64,000 bases of DNA from Myroides odoratus (GTDB taxonomy: Bacteria; Bacteroidota; Bacteroidia; Flavobacteriales; Flavobacteriaceae): NCBI RefSeq assembly GCF_001549985.1, contig NZ_LROZ01000007.1:62001-126000 (forward strand), read 5' to 3'. Below the pieces are notes generated by a model, which had not been told where the DNA came from, did not search any database, and was given only the letters and a program-made list of their open reading frames with translations. This document shows, one piece after another, positions 45,801-54,291 of the stretch. Both the position numbers and the translations under genes were made by a program. Position 1 is the stretch's first letter. Each line of letters starts with the position of its first letter.

Positions 45801-46847
45801 ATGACACAAACTAAACTAACGATTTTTACAAGAGACCATCTACTTGAATTGACAAGTTTAAGAAACGGGGAAATAAAATTAGGAGAACGCGTTCACGTCA
45901 TTCAACAACCCTTAGATTGGGAGAAAGAACTTGCTCAAAATGAAAGCAAATACGTTGTTTTAGGTATTCCGGAAGATATTGGTGTAAAAGCTAACTTCGG
46001 CCGTATGGGAACAGCTAGTGCTTGGGAAAAGTTTATTGCTACTTTTTTGAATATTCAACACAACCGATTCAACAAAGGCTATTGGGTAACTATTCTTGGA
46101 CATCTTAATTTTACTACAGAAGTAGCCGAAGCTCAACATTTAGATCCTACAAACAAAGCTGATCGCAAACGTCTTTTTGAGCTTGTACAACTGATTGATA
46201 AGGAGGTTTCTCACTTGATAGCCAAAATTGTAAAGGCAGGTAAAATTCCCATTGTCATTGGTGGTGGTCATAACAATGCTTATGGAAACATCAAAGGTAC
46301 AGCTTTAGCTAAAGGGAAGGCAATCAATGCCATTAACTTTGATGCCCATACAGATTTTAGACCTTTAGAAGGAAGACATAGCGGTAATGGATTTTCTTAT
46401 GCTTTTGAAGAAGGTTTTTTAAAAAACTACTTTGTTTTTGGATTGCATGAAAACTACACGTCAAAAGGTGTGTTCAGTTCTATCAAATTGCATGCAGATC
46501 GCGTCAAATACAATACATATGAGCAGATTAATATCCGCAAAGAGAAGTCATTCAGCAATGAATTACTACTTGCAAAGAAACACATTGACAGTGGATTTTA
46601 CGGGATTGAAATTGATTTAGATGCGATTCCACAAGTTGCCAGTAGTGCAATTACACCAACTGGTTTTTCTGCAGAACGCACCCGTCAATTCTTGCATTTC
46701 TTTGCAGAATCGTCCAATGTTGCCTATTTACATATTTGCGAAGGAGCTCCTTCTTTGGATTATCCGACCAATAATCATGTAGTTGGCAAATTAATAGCGT
46801 ATCTTGTCTCTGATTTTATGAAATCAAATTCAAATAGCCCAAAGTAG
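45801..46847 (+). CDS. hutG: Formimidoylglutamase (HutG, ureohydrolase family)
   Basis: Splits formiminoglutamate to glutamate and formamide in the hut pathway. A 348-residue arginase-fold enzyme with the Mn-binding motifs GGGHNNAYGN, NFDAHTDFRP and EIDLDAIP. It lies 27 bp after hutI, and its TAG overlaps the GTG start of the response regulator by one base. Confidence 0.93.
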   Translation: MTQTKLTIFTRDHLLELTSLRNGEIKLGERVHVIQQPLDWEKELAQNESKYVVLGIPEDIGVKANFGRMGTASAWEKFIATFLNIQHNRFNKGYWVTILGHLNFTTEVAEAQHLDPTNKADRKRLFELVQLIDKEVSHLIAKIVKAGKIPIVIGGGHNNAYGNIKGTALAKGKAINAINFDAHTDFRPLEGRHSGNGFSYAFEEGFLKNYFVFGLHENYTSKGVFSSIKLHADRVKYNTYEQINIRKEKSFSNELLLAKKHIDSGFYGIEIDLDAIPQVASSAITPTGFSAERTRQFLHFFAESSNVAYLHICEGAPSLDYPTNNHVVGKLIAYLVSDFMKSNSNSPK

Positions 46848-47521
46848 TGAATATATTATTAGTTGAAGACGACAAACGAATTAGCGAATTCATAGTCAAA
46901 GGATTAGAGGAAAAAGGAATGCATGTACAATTGGCTTCCTCTGGGGATGAGGCGAGAAAACTCGTCCTCAATGGAGATTGGGATTTAATTCTCATGGATA
47001 TTATGCTTCCCGATATTGATGGAATTCAGCTTACGAAAATGATTCGTTTTAAGAAGGATTACACTCCAATTTTGATGTTAAGTGCGCTTAGTGACACCAC
47101 CGATAAGATTGATGCTTTAGATGGCGGAGCTGATGATTATCTGACCAAACCTTTTCACTTCAGTGAATTGTTATCGCGTATCAATGCCTTAACTCGTCGA
47201 ACTAAATTCAACTACGAAAATAAAACGAAGTATTACAATTGCGGAGATCTACAATTGGATCCCGAAAAACACGTGGTCACCCAAGCAGGGAAAATCATTG
47301 ATTTATCCCCTAAAGAGTACAAACTACTGTTGTATTTATTAGAAAATAAAGGGCGTGTAATTTCGCGAACACAAATTTTAGAACAAGTTTGGGGAATTCA
47401 ATACGATACTAATACGAATGTGGTAGATGTTTACATTTCATACATTCGAAATAAAATAGATGAAACACAAGGTAAATTGATTCACACCATCAAAGGAACG
47501 GGTTATATGCTTCAGGAATAG
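46847..47521 (+). CDS. OmpR/PhoB-family response regulator (orphan)
   Basis: A 224-residue regulator: receiver with acidic pair (Asp9, Asp10), phospho-acceptor Asp51 in LMDIMLPD, and Lys in LTKPFH; winged-helix output domain (about 130-224) with LSPKEYKLLLYLLENKGRVISRTQ and VDVYISYIRNKID. It starts at GTG overlapping the hutG stop, so it is cotranslated with hut genes. No histidine kinase gene follows: the next gene, aroC, is on the other strand. Whether it controls hut expression or responds to an unlinked kinase is unknown. Confidence 0.92.
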   Translation: MNILLVEDDKRISEFIVKGLEEKGMHVQLASSGDEARKLVLNGDWDLILMDIMLPDIDGIQLTKMIRFKKDYTPILMLSALSDTTDKIDALDGGADDYLTKPFHFSELLSRINALTRRTKFNYENKTKYYNCGDLQLDPEKHVVTQAGKIIDLSPKEYKLLLYLLENKGRVISRTQILEQVWGIQYDTNTNVVDVYISYIRNKIDETQGKLIHTIKGTGYMLQE

Positions 47522-47630
47522 TTTTTTTTTGCTCTTTGTGCTTTGTTTTTTTGCTTAATTCGTCAAGCTTTAGTGCATTGTATCTTTTGTATAAAAAGAG
47601 AATTATGTACTGCAAGAGAATTTAAACGAC

Positions 47631-47705
47631 TTCACAACCTACAACTTAACAACCTACAACTTAACAACCTACAACTTCACAACCTACAAATTAACAAATT
47701 ACAAC
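47631..47705 (+). repeat. 15-bp tandem repeat, five units
   Basis: Five 15-bp units of the type TTAACAACCTACAAC (units begin at 47631, 47646, 47661, 47676 and 47691; the two middle ones are identical, the outer ones carry one to three changes). The last unit runs into the final codons of aroC (47699). It fills most of the 177 bp between the response regulator and aroC. Confidence 0.9.
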
Positions 47706-48784
47706 TTCTGAAAGTTTTTCCATCCCTGTCTTCCATATTGCTCAATAAGCATATCAAGTAATACCAAAGCAGCCATGGATTCCACGATAGGTACAGCTCT
47801 AGGTAATACACAAGCATCATGGCGTCCTTTTCCCTCAACCGTTACCACTTCATTCGCAGCATTGATTGATGGTTGATCTCTCATGATGGTTGCTGTTGGT
47901 TTAAATGCAACATTGAAAAAAATATCCATTCCGTTGCTAATTCCCCCAACAATTCCTCCTGCATGATTTGTTGCAGTAATACCATCAGGCAATAAGATAT
48001 CATTGTGTTGACTTCCCCTAAGTTGTGTTCCTGCAAACCCGCTGCCAAACTCTACGCCTTTTACTGCATTAATACTCAACATCGCTTTGGCTAATGCTGC
48101 ATCTAATTTATCAAAAACAGGAGCACCTAAACCAACGGGAACTTGTTGTATTACACAAGTAATCACTCCCCCTACTGAATCTCCCTCTTTCTTTACTTGT
48201 CGAATTAGTTTCTCCATGGCTTGTGCGGCTTTTGAATCAGGACAACGCACAACATTCGATTCTATCATTTTGAAATCCAATGCGGTATAAGGCTGTTCAA
48301 CGCGAATATTTCCCACCGCTGATACATAGGCTGTAATTTGCATGGGAGCTAAAATTTGCTTGGCAATTGCTCCTCCTACGACTCTACAAGCAGTTTCGCG
48401 AGCCGAACTTCTTCCTCCTCCTCGATAATCTCGTATTCCGTATTTTTGATCGTATACATAATCTGCATGACTAGGTCTATAGGCTTGTTTAATATGCTCG
48501 TAATCTTTTGATTTGGAATTGGTATTTTCAATGGTAAAACCAATAGGAGTTCCCGTTGTGATTCCTTCAAAAATACCCGATAAAAATCGAACCTCATCCG
48601 CCTCTTTGCGCTGAGTGACCAAAGTCGATTGTCCAGGCTTTCGCCTATCCATTTCCTCTTGGATTGCCTGCATATCGAGCACTACGCCAGCAGGACATCC
48701 ATCAATGATGCCTCCCAAAGCTTCCCCATGTGATTCGCCAAAAGTCGTTAGGCTAAAATAATTGCCAAAGGTATTTCCATTCAT
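47699..48784 (-). CDS. aroC: Chorismate synthase
   Basis: Forms chorismate from EPSP with reduced FMN, and so feeds the pab genes earlier in the window. The 361-residue protein has all signatures: [40 protein letters not shown] and the C-terminal [18 protein letters not shown]. The final residues ([12 protein letters not shown]) are encoded next to the tandem repeat at 47691, so the tail could vary between strains. Confidence 0.97.
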   Translation of the reverse strand: MNGNTFGNYFSLTTFGESHGEALGGIIDGCPAGVVLDMQAIQEEMDRRKPGQSTLVTQRKEADEVRFLSGIFEGITTGTPIGFTIENTNSKSKDYEHIKQAYRPSHADYVYDQKYGIRDYRGGGRSSARETACRVVGGAIAKQILAPMQITAYVSAVGNIRVEQPYTALDFKMIESNVVRCPDSKAAQAMEKLIRQVKKEGDSVGGVITCVIQQVPVGLGAPVFDKLDAALAKAMLSINAVKGVEFGSGFAGTQLRGSQHNDILLPDGITATNHAGGIVGGISNGMDIFFNVAFKPTATIMRDQPSINAANEVVTVEGKGRHDACVLPRAVPIVESMAALVLLDMLIEQYGRQGWKNFQKL

Positions 48785-48846
48785 AATCCAATACGGTCAT
48801 TTAATTGAGCTAAACAAAGATACTTCAAACCAATCGTTTCTTCCTT

Positions 48847-49389
48847 TTATTTAGCTAAAATCAGTCGTTGTCGTTCTACATAATCTGCAATAAGTGGTAA
48901 ATATTGCTCAAATAAAGGTAAGCGATGGGAATCCTCTATATACATTACCTCACTATTGGTGCATTGATATGGATTTAACTCCTGTAAGTTTAAGGTTTCA
49001 TCTTGCTTTCCAATCAGAAGAAAGGCATCTTCTGGAGCGGAAATATCAAGTAAGCTATTTTTCAAATTAGCTGTAAAGACTAAATCTTTGTTCAGTCGAT
49101 GTACATAGTTCAACAAAGGGCTCAACAAAACAAGAATAGTTTGAAGCCCGAGCGCCTTGCGTTTTTCCTTCCATTGATACGCAAAATTAGCCCCTGTTGA
49201 ATCGCCGATAAGAAGTAGTGTTTCTTCCGGTTCAACTGCTTGTTGTCCTTGATTCAGCCAGGCATCAAAATCAGTATCAGGTGTCCATTCTAAACAACTC
49301 GCTTGATAGGTAGCGAATTGTTTTTCTAACAGTATATACTTTCTTGACTCCTTATTCGAACCGTAACCGTGAATATAAATAAGCTGCAT
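48847..49389 (-). CDS. YqiA/YcfP-type esterase (alpha/beta hydrolase)
   Basis: A 180-residue cytoplasmic hydrolase. The start LIYIHGYGSNKESRK, nucleophile elbow IGDSTGAN (Ser in GDSTG), and the late Asp/His pair near GKQDETLN and DSHRL give a plausible catalytic triad of the small UPF0227/YqiA esterases. It is 7 bp after the AI-2E family gene in the same direction and 62 bp before aroC; function in vivo is unknown. Confidence 0.82.
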   Translation of the reverse strand: MQLIYIHGYGSNKESRKYILLEKQFATYQASCLEWTPDTDFDAWLNQGQQAVEPEETLLLIGDSTGANFAYQWKEKRKALGLQTILVLLSPLLNYVHRLNKDLVFTANLKNSLLDISAPEDAFLLIGKQDETLNLQELNPYQCTNSEVMYIEDSHRLPLFEQYLPLIADYVERQRLILAK

Positions 49390-49395
49390 GATATT

Positions 49396-50445
49396 CTATT
49401 TTTCAATAATTTTACCCTTATTTGTCTCCACAAATTCTCTATAGTATATCTTGATTAACCACATAAAAAGAGAAAACAAAATTGGTCCAAATATAATTCC
49501 GATGAATCCAAACACATTCACCCCAACAATAACACCAAAAATAGTAATTAAAGGATGGACATCTGCCATTTTCTTTTGCAGTAAAAATCGAATTAAATTA
49601 TCTGAAGTTCCCACTACTACTAAGCAATAGATTAGTAAACCTATAGCACTTCCCTGTTGACCATTAGCCAACATCATAACCACTAAAGGAACGTAAATTA
49701 CAGCCGCACCAACAACTGGTAACAAAGAAGCAAAAGCAGTAAGAATAAAAAACACAAAAGCATCTTCTACGCCAAAGATCAAATACCCTACAAATGCAAC
49801 AATACCTTGAATAAAAGCAGTTAGCGGTACTCCTACACTATTGGAAATAACCAAGCGCTTCATATCTACTTTCAACTCATCCCTATTATTGGCTTGCATA
49901 GGTAAATAGCGTGTTAACCAAATTTGAATTTGTTGATATTCCTTCAATAAAAAATACAGCATCAAATAAGCTACGCCAATTTCCACTATGCTATTTACAG
50001 AAGTATTTACAATAGCTTGGAAAGCTTGTGTTCCTAGCTCTGTAGCTTTACTAATTGTTTTTTCATTGAAAATATCGATGTTATAACTCTCTCGCAAACT
50101 GCGAACCGTCGATTCAATTCCAGCTTGAATTTTATCTTTATCTTGTAAAACCACCAAGACCTTTTCCGTCAACGTCTGAATTAATAAGTACAACGGAGCA
50201 AGAACTAATAAACTACTCCCTAGCATCAAGGCTATAATAGAGAGATTCTTATTCCATCCTTTTTTCTGTGTCATCCAGCGATAAGGAGGTAATAATAGTA
50301 CTGCCAAGCACAAGGCACCTAAAAAACCAGGTAGAAAAAAAACGAGATTACTCGCCAATAAGTAAAATACAAACAAGATTAAAATTAGAAACCCCAATTG
50401 TATCAAAATAGAATTAGGAATTAACGGTTTTGGATTGGAAGTCAT
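49396..50445 (-). CDS. AI-2E family transporter (PerM/YdiK-like)
   Basis: A 349-residue membrane protein with about eight helices (two pairs near residues 13-55, one near 70-88, then a large soluble part, and four to five helices from 155 onward). Landmarks are YLMLYFLLKEYQQI, FAFASLLPVVGAAVIYVPL-like ASLLPVVGAAVIYVP and HPLITIFGVIVGVNVFGFIGIIFGPI. The family name reflects TqsA of E. coli; the substrate may equally be an ion. First of a two-gene unit with the esterase. Confidence 0.9.
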   Translation of the reverse strand: MTSNPKPLIPNSILIQLGFLILILFVFYLLASNLVFFLPGFLGALCLAVLLLPPYRWMTQKKGWNKNLSIIALMLGSSLLVLAPLYLLIQTLTEKVLVVLQDKDKIQAGIESTVRSLRESYNIDIFNEKTISKATELGTQAFQAIVNTSVNSIVEIGVAYLMLYFLLKEYQQIQIWLTRYLPMQANNRDELKVDMKRLVISNSVGVPLTAFIQGIVAFVGYLIFGVEDAFVFFILTAFASLLPVVGAAVIYVPLVVMMLANGQQGSAIGLLIYCLVVVGTSDNLIRFLLQKKMADVHPLITIFGVIVGVNVFGFIGIIFGPILFSLFMWLIKIYYREFVETNKGKIIEK

Positions 50446-50600
50446 ATTGAAATCATTAAAATGTAAGGTTTAAAGTTATAAAAAATAACAATTCACGACT
50501 GTGTAATTCCTTCTAATTCCTTAAATATATTTTTGCACGCTGTGCTATTTTTTGTTTTTTTTAACTATATTCACACTTTTATAACACTTAACAAAAAACA

Positions 50601-51674
50601 ATGAGCAGAAAAATTTTATTACTTAGTTTTTTAGTTTGCGGTTTACTGCTAGGCACCGCTTGTTCTTCGGATGATTCTTCTCCTAAAAAAGAAGAGCCAA
50701 CTCCTGATGATGATGGTCCAGTAATTGAAGAGCCCGCCAAAACAGGAACTTTTAATTATGCCACTTTTAAAGATGTCAAAGTAGGGTTTGGTGATGGTTT
50801 ATCTCAAAGTGCTGAAGGAACCTTTACTTTTCCAACCGATATAGAAAAAGTACAGACGATTAAAATGTATGTACAAAACCCATGTCAAAATAAAGAATGT
50901 GATGAATGGGATCGCTTTGCCAATGTATATGTAAAAAACAAAAAGACCAATGAATGGTATGAAATTGGGCGTTTTATCACTCCTTATTGGGTAGGGTCTG
51001 AAAAATTACCTAGAGGATGGGAATTTGACGTCACCGATTTCAAGTCACTATTAACAGGTGATGTAGAATTAAAAATATACACCGAAACTTGGTTAGCGAA
51101 AGGACGTGTATACAGCGTTGATTTTGATTTCATCTATGGAGAAACGGCTTACCAATATTCAGCCGTTGTTCCTTTGTTTCAATACAATCAATCCTCTATT
51201 GATGGTGTACCCTATGGAACAGGACAAGTAACCGATTTAGCTAGAACCATAAAATTGCCTGCTAATACCGAACTGGCTTATTTCAGAACAACAATTTCGG
51301 GTTGGGGACATGCCACCCCAAATGATGCTGGTGGTAGAGGATGTGCAGAATGGTGTTTTAGAACCCATCATATTCAACTGGAGGGAGCCAATACTTTTGA
51401 ACACTATATGGGACCTATTGGCTGTGCTGATAATCCAATCAACAATCAAGCACCTGGAAACTGGCAACCCGATCGTGCTGGTTGGTGTCCAGGAATGGTG
51501 GTTCCTCCATATATCAATAACCTTACTGGTGAGTTGAAAAACAAAACGTTGCATTTCAACTATCAATTGGAACCTTGGACAGCCAACAATCCAGATAATA
51601 AAGCATTCTATGCCATTTCTACTTTTATTGTTGTACATAGTACTACACCGATTCAACCTGCTGTTGTTCAATAA
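50601..51674 (+). CDS. Peptide-N-glycosidase F (PNGase F), lipoprotein form
   Basis: Removes N-linked glycans from asparagine of glycoproteins. The mature part aligns closely, from memory, with Elizabethkingia PNGase F; with a constant offset of 44, the catalytic residues are all present: Asp104 (in CDEWD, equals D60), Glu162 (ETWLAKGR, equals E118) and Glu250 (GCAEWCFR, equals E206). Both short disulfides (Cys95-Cys100, Cys248-Cys252) are conserved, and Cys residues near ADNPI and AGWCPG form the third. It differs in having a lipoprotein signal (LGTAC, Cys21) and a 25-residue acidic linker, so it should be membrane-anchored. Expected to act on host or environmental glycoproteins. Confidence 0.96.
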   Translation: MSRKILLLSFLVCGLLLGTACSSDDSSPKKEEPTPDDDGPVIEEPAKTGTFNYATFKDVKVGFGDGLSQSAEGTFTFPTDIEKVQTIKMYVQNPCQNKECDEWDRFANVYVKNKKTNEWYEIGRFITPYWVGSEKLPRGWEFDVTDFKSLLTGDVELKIYTETWLAKGRVYSVDFDFIYGETAYQYSAVVPLFQYNQSSIDGVPYGTGQVTDLARTIKLPANTELAYFRTTISGWGHATPNDAGGRGCAEWCFRTHHIQLEGANTFEHYMGPIGCADNPINNQAPGNWQPDRAGWCPGMVVPPYINNLTGELKNKTLHFNYQLEPWTANNPDNKAFYAISTFIVVHSTTPIQPAVVQ

Positions 51675-51713
51675 ATGGATGAGATTGGTGAGACAATGAG
51701 GCGATGAGACGAT

Positions 51714-51763
51714 GAAATCGAAACGTAGTGAAAATCGGAACGTAGTGAAAATCGAAACGTAGT
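51714..51763 (+). repeat. 17-bp tandem repeat, three units
   Basis: Units of GAAAATCGAAACGTAGT at 51714-51729 (one base short), 51730-51746 (one change) and 51747-51763. The last is part of the dispersed repeat copy beginning at 51745. Confidence 0.8.
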
Positions 51764-51793
51764 GAAGATTCATCGAACACCAAAACAAATATA
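51745..51793 (+). repeat. Dispersed intergenic repeat, copy 2
   Basis: GTGAAAATCGAAACG, then AAGATTCATCGAACACC and AAAACAAATAT, as at 22361 and 51911. The second half (ATTCATCGAACACC to AAACAAATATA) recurs at about 51808-51834. Confidence 0.8.
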
Positions 51794-51910
51794 TGCTAGG
51801 TGAGATATATTCATCGAACACCAAAACAAATATAAAATAGGTGAGATAGATGGTGAGATTGGTGAGGTGGTGAGGCGATGAAATCGAAACAAAATGAAAA
51901 TCGAAACGAA

Positions 51911-51958
51911 GTGAAAATCGAAACGTAGTGAAGATTCATCGAATACGAAAACAAATAT
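51911..51958 (+). repeat. Dispersed intergenic repeat, copy 3
   Basis: Same sequence as copy 2 apart from CGAATACG in place of CGAACACC; preceded by two more GAAATCGAAAC units (near 51880-51910). Confidence 0.8.
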
Positions 51959-52020
51959 AAACCCATGAGATAGATTGATGAGGCGATGAAACTGATGAGA
52001 CATTAAAAACTTAGATTTAT

Positions 52021-52055
52021 AAAAAAAAGCGAAAGAATATTCTTTCGCTTTTTTT
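52021..52055. terminator. Bidirectional terminator
   Basis: The perfect 20-bp palindrome 52029-52048 (GCGAAAGAAT and its complement) flanked by eight A and six or more T, between PNGase F gene and convergent glmM. Confidence 0.92.
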
Positions 52056-52137
52056 ATCCATTTATATCTGATTGATTTTTGCCATTATGTACATTTAATT
52101 GGCTACATCGCTCTTCTTTTCTTAGTTCTTGTATCGA

Positions 52138-53526
52138 TTAGATTCCAGCAATTACGCGTAATTCTTCCATCATACGAGCAGCTAAACCATCTGCATCCTC
52201 TTGAGAAGGTGCTTCTGTATAGATACGAATAATAGGTTCTGTATTTGATTTTCTCAGGTGTACCCAACTCGTTGGAAAGTCTATTTTCACTCCATCGATA
52301 GTACTAACTTCTTGATTTTTATAATTTTCAGCAATCAATTCTAAAATCATATCAACATTCAATTTAGGTGTCAATTCGATTTTATTTTTACTCATATAGT
52401 ATTGAGGATACGTTGCTCTTAATTCAGCCACAGATAAGGTTTGATTAGCTAAATGGGTTAAGAATAACGCTACTCCAACTAAAGCATCACGTCCATAGTG
52501 AATTTCTGGATAAATAATTCCTCCATTTCCTTCACCCCCAATTACAGCATTTGTTGCTTTCATTAATTCTACGACATTCACTTCTCCTACTGCTGCTGCT
52601 GCATAATTTCCTCCTCTATTTACTGTTACATCGCGCAAAGCACGAGAAGACGATAAATTTGAAACCGTATTTCCTGGTGTTTTACTCAATACATAATCCG
52701 CTACAGCCACTAAGGTATATTCTTCTCCAAACATTTCACCATCATTCGAGATGAAAGCCAAGCGATCAACATCTGGATCTACAACAATTCCCAAATCTGC
52801 CTGCTCTGCTTTTACTAAAGCGCAAATATCTTGTAAGTGTTCTTTTAATGGCTCTGGGTTATGCGGAAAGTGTCCTGTTGGATCACAATACAATTCCACT
52901 ACTTCAACCCCTAGTTTTCTCAATAAGGCTGGAATAATGATACCACCTGAAGAGTTAACACCATCTACAACTACTTTAAACTGACGTTTTTTAATTGCTT
53001 CGACATCAACTAATTTCAATTTTAAAATTTCTTCGATGTGAATATCCATGTAATCATTTCGCGTGGTAATGCTTCCTAGGCGATCTACTTCTGCAAAGAC
53101 ATAAGCATCTTGATCAGCGATTTCCAAAATGATTTCCCCTTCAGCTCCGCTTAAAAATTCACCTTTCTCATTTAATAATTTTAAAGCATTCCACTGTTTA
53201 GGATTGTGTGATGCGGTTAGGATAATACCTCCATCTGCACCTTCCATTGGTACTGCTACTTCCACTGTTGGTGTTGTAGAAAGCCCCAAATCAATCACAT
53301 CGATTCCCAATCCAACTAACGTATGCATGACTAAATTGTGAATCATGGGACCTGATAGACGTGCATCACGACCAATCACTACTTTTAATTGGTCTTTACC
53401 ACTATTGTTTTTTAAGAATGTTCCGTAAGCAGAAGCAAATTTAACTGCATCAATAGGGGTTAAATTAAAACCTACTTTACCTCCTATTGTACCTCGTATT
53501 CCTGAAATTGATTTTATCAATGTCAT
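52138..53526 (-). CDS. glmM: Phosphoglucosamine mutase
   Basis: Converts glucosamine 6-phosphate to the 1-phosphate for peptidoglycan and LPS. A 462-residue phosphohexomutase with the phosphoserine loop LTASHNPKQWNALKLL, metal loop VDPDVDRLAFI, GEGNGGIIYPE and the C-terminal phosphate loop LRKSNTEPIIRIYTEA. It is a single-gene unit. Phosphomannomutase activity is the alternative; the GEGNGG form favours the GlmM-like group of Bacteroidota. Confidence 0.88.
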   Translation of the reverse strand: MTLIKSISGIRGTIGGKVGFNLTPIDAVKFASAYGTFLKNNSGKDQLKVVIGRDARLSGPMIHNLVMHTLVGLGIDVIDLGLSTTPTVEVAVPMEGADGGIILTASHNPKQWNALKLLNEKGEFLSGAEGEIILEIADQDAYVFAEVDRLGSITTRNDYMDIHIEEILKLKLVDVEAIKKRQFKVVVDGVNSSGGIIIPALLRKLGVEVVELYCDPTGHFPHNPEPLKEHLQDICALVKAEQADLGIVVDPDVDRLAFISNDGEMFGEEYTLVAVADYVLSKTPGNTVSNLSSSRALRDVTVNRGGNYAAAAVGEVNVVELMKATNAVIGGEGNGGIIYPEIHYGRDALVGVALFLTHLANQTLSVAELRATYPQYYMSKNKIELTPKLNVDMILELIAENYKNQEVSTIDGVKIDFPTSWVHLRKSNTEPIIRIYTEAPSQEDADGLAARMMEELRVIAGI

Positions 53527-53621
53527 ATTTCTAATTTTTTACCAACAAATATAAAACAATTCAATCGCTTATACTTTCAAATACTAAGGTAAAATTGTAA
53601 ATTTGAGTTTAAAGCAATCGA

Positions 53622-54221
53622 ATGAATTTTTTAGCACATGTTTATTTGTCAGGACAAGACGAGCAAAAAGCCATTGGCAATTTTGTTGCGGACAGTGTTC
53701 GTGGCAAGCAATACTTAGATTTTCCAAAAGGCATCCAGCACGGAATCCTTTTGCATCGTGAGATTGACACCTATACAGATAACCATTCTATTTGGCGCAA
53801 GGACAAAAAAATATTGGTTCCTACTTACAGTCATTATGCAGCAGTTATTATTGATATGTATTACGATCATTTTCTCGCCAAGAATTGGGCTATCTATCAT
53901 GATATTCCTTTAGCTACTTATGCAGCTAATTTCTACAATACCTTAGAGCGCAATTTTGATCTGCTTCCCGCTAAAATTCAAAACTTTTTACCCATTATGA
54001 TTCGAGAAAATTGGTTTATGTGTTATGAAACGGTAGAAGGATTAGGCTATATTCTAGCTCAAATGGATAGACGAACGAAGGGAATCTCAAAAATGACTTA
54101 CGCTACAAGAGAATTGGTAGAACATTATGCGGTACTAGAGGCTGATTTCACTCAATTTTTCAAAGAATTAGAAAACCATGTTATTTTCGTTCAACAAACG
54201 TCGCGTTTTACAGCTATTTAA
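53622..54221 (+). CDS. Acyl carrier protein phosphodiesterase-like protein (DUF479)
   Basis: A 199-residue protein with the AcpH/DUF479 blocks MNFLAHVYLSG, IGNFVADSVRGK, GILLHREIDTYTD and YDHFLAKNW, with His and Asp residues in the pattern of an HD-like metal site. E. coli AcpH removes phosphopantetheine from ACP; the Bacteroidota proteins are more distant and the role is less sure. A -7 match (TAAATTTG, 53598-53605) lies just upstream. Confidence 0.87.
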   Translation: MNFLAHVYLSGQDEQKAIGNFVADSVRGKQYLDFPKGIQHGILLHREIDTYTDNHSIWRKDKKILVPTYSHYAAVIIDMYYDHFLAKNWAIYHDIPLATYAANFYNTLERNFDLLPAKIQNFLPIMIRENWFMCYETVEGLGYILAQMDRRTKGISKMTYATRELVEHYAVLEADFTQFFKELENHVIFVQQTSRFTAI

Positions 54222-54291
54222 TCTATTTTTTGTATAAAAAAATATTGGACATAGGATCACTTTTATCGACTATTTAGGCTATTTTTGCAAG

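Larger units (their letters stand above)
51675..52020. other. Repeat-bearing intergenic region
   Basis: The non-coding stretch after the PNGase F gene is filled with short repeats: GATGAG-type runs, a 17-bp unit in tandem, and two copies of the dispersed repeat also found at 22361. No gene. Confidence 0.75.

Noticed and set aside
47543..47761. Plus-strand frame with NLQLNNLQLN repeats
   Set aside because: It is a translation of the 15-bp tandem repeat and the antisense end of aroC, with no credible start.
51237..51824. 195-residue minus-strand frame over the PNGase F gene
   Set aside because: Antisense to a clear PNGase F gene, and its start lies in the repeat array.
53129..53341. Plus-strand frame within glmM
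   Set aside because: Antisense shadow of a strongly conserved enzyme.
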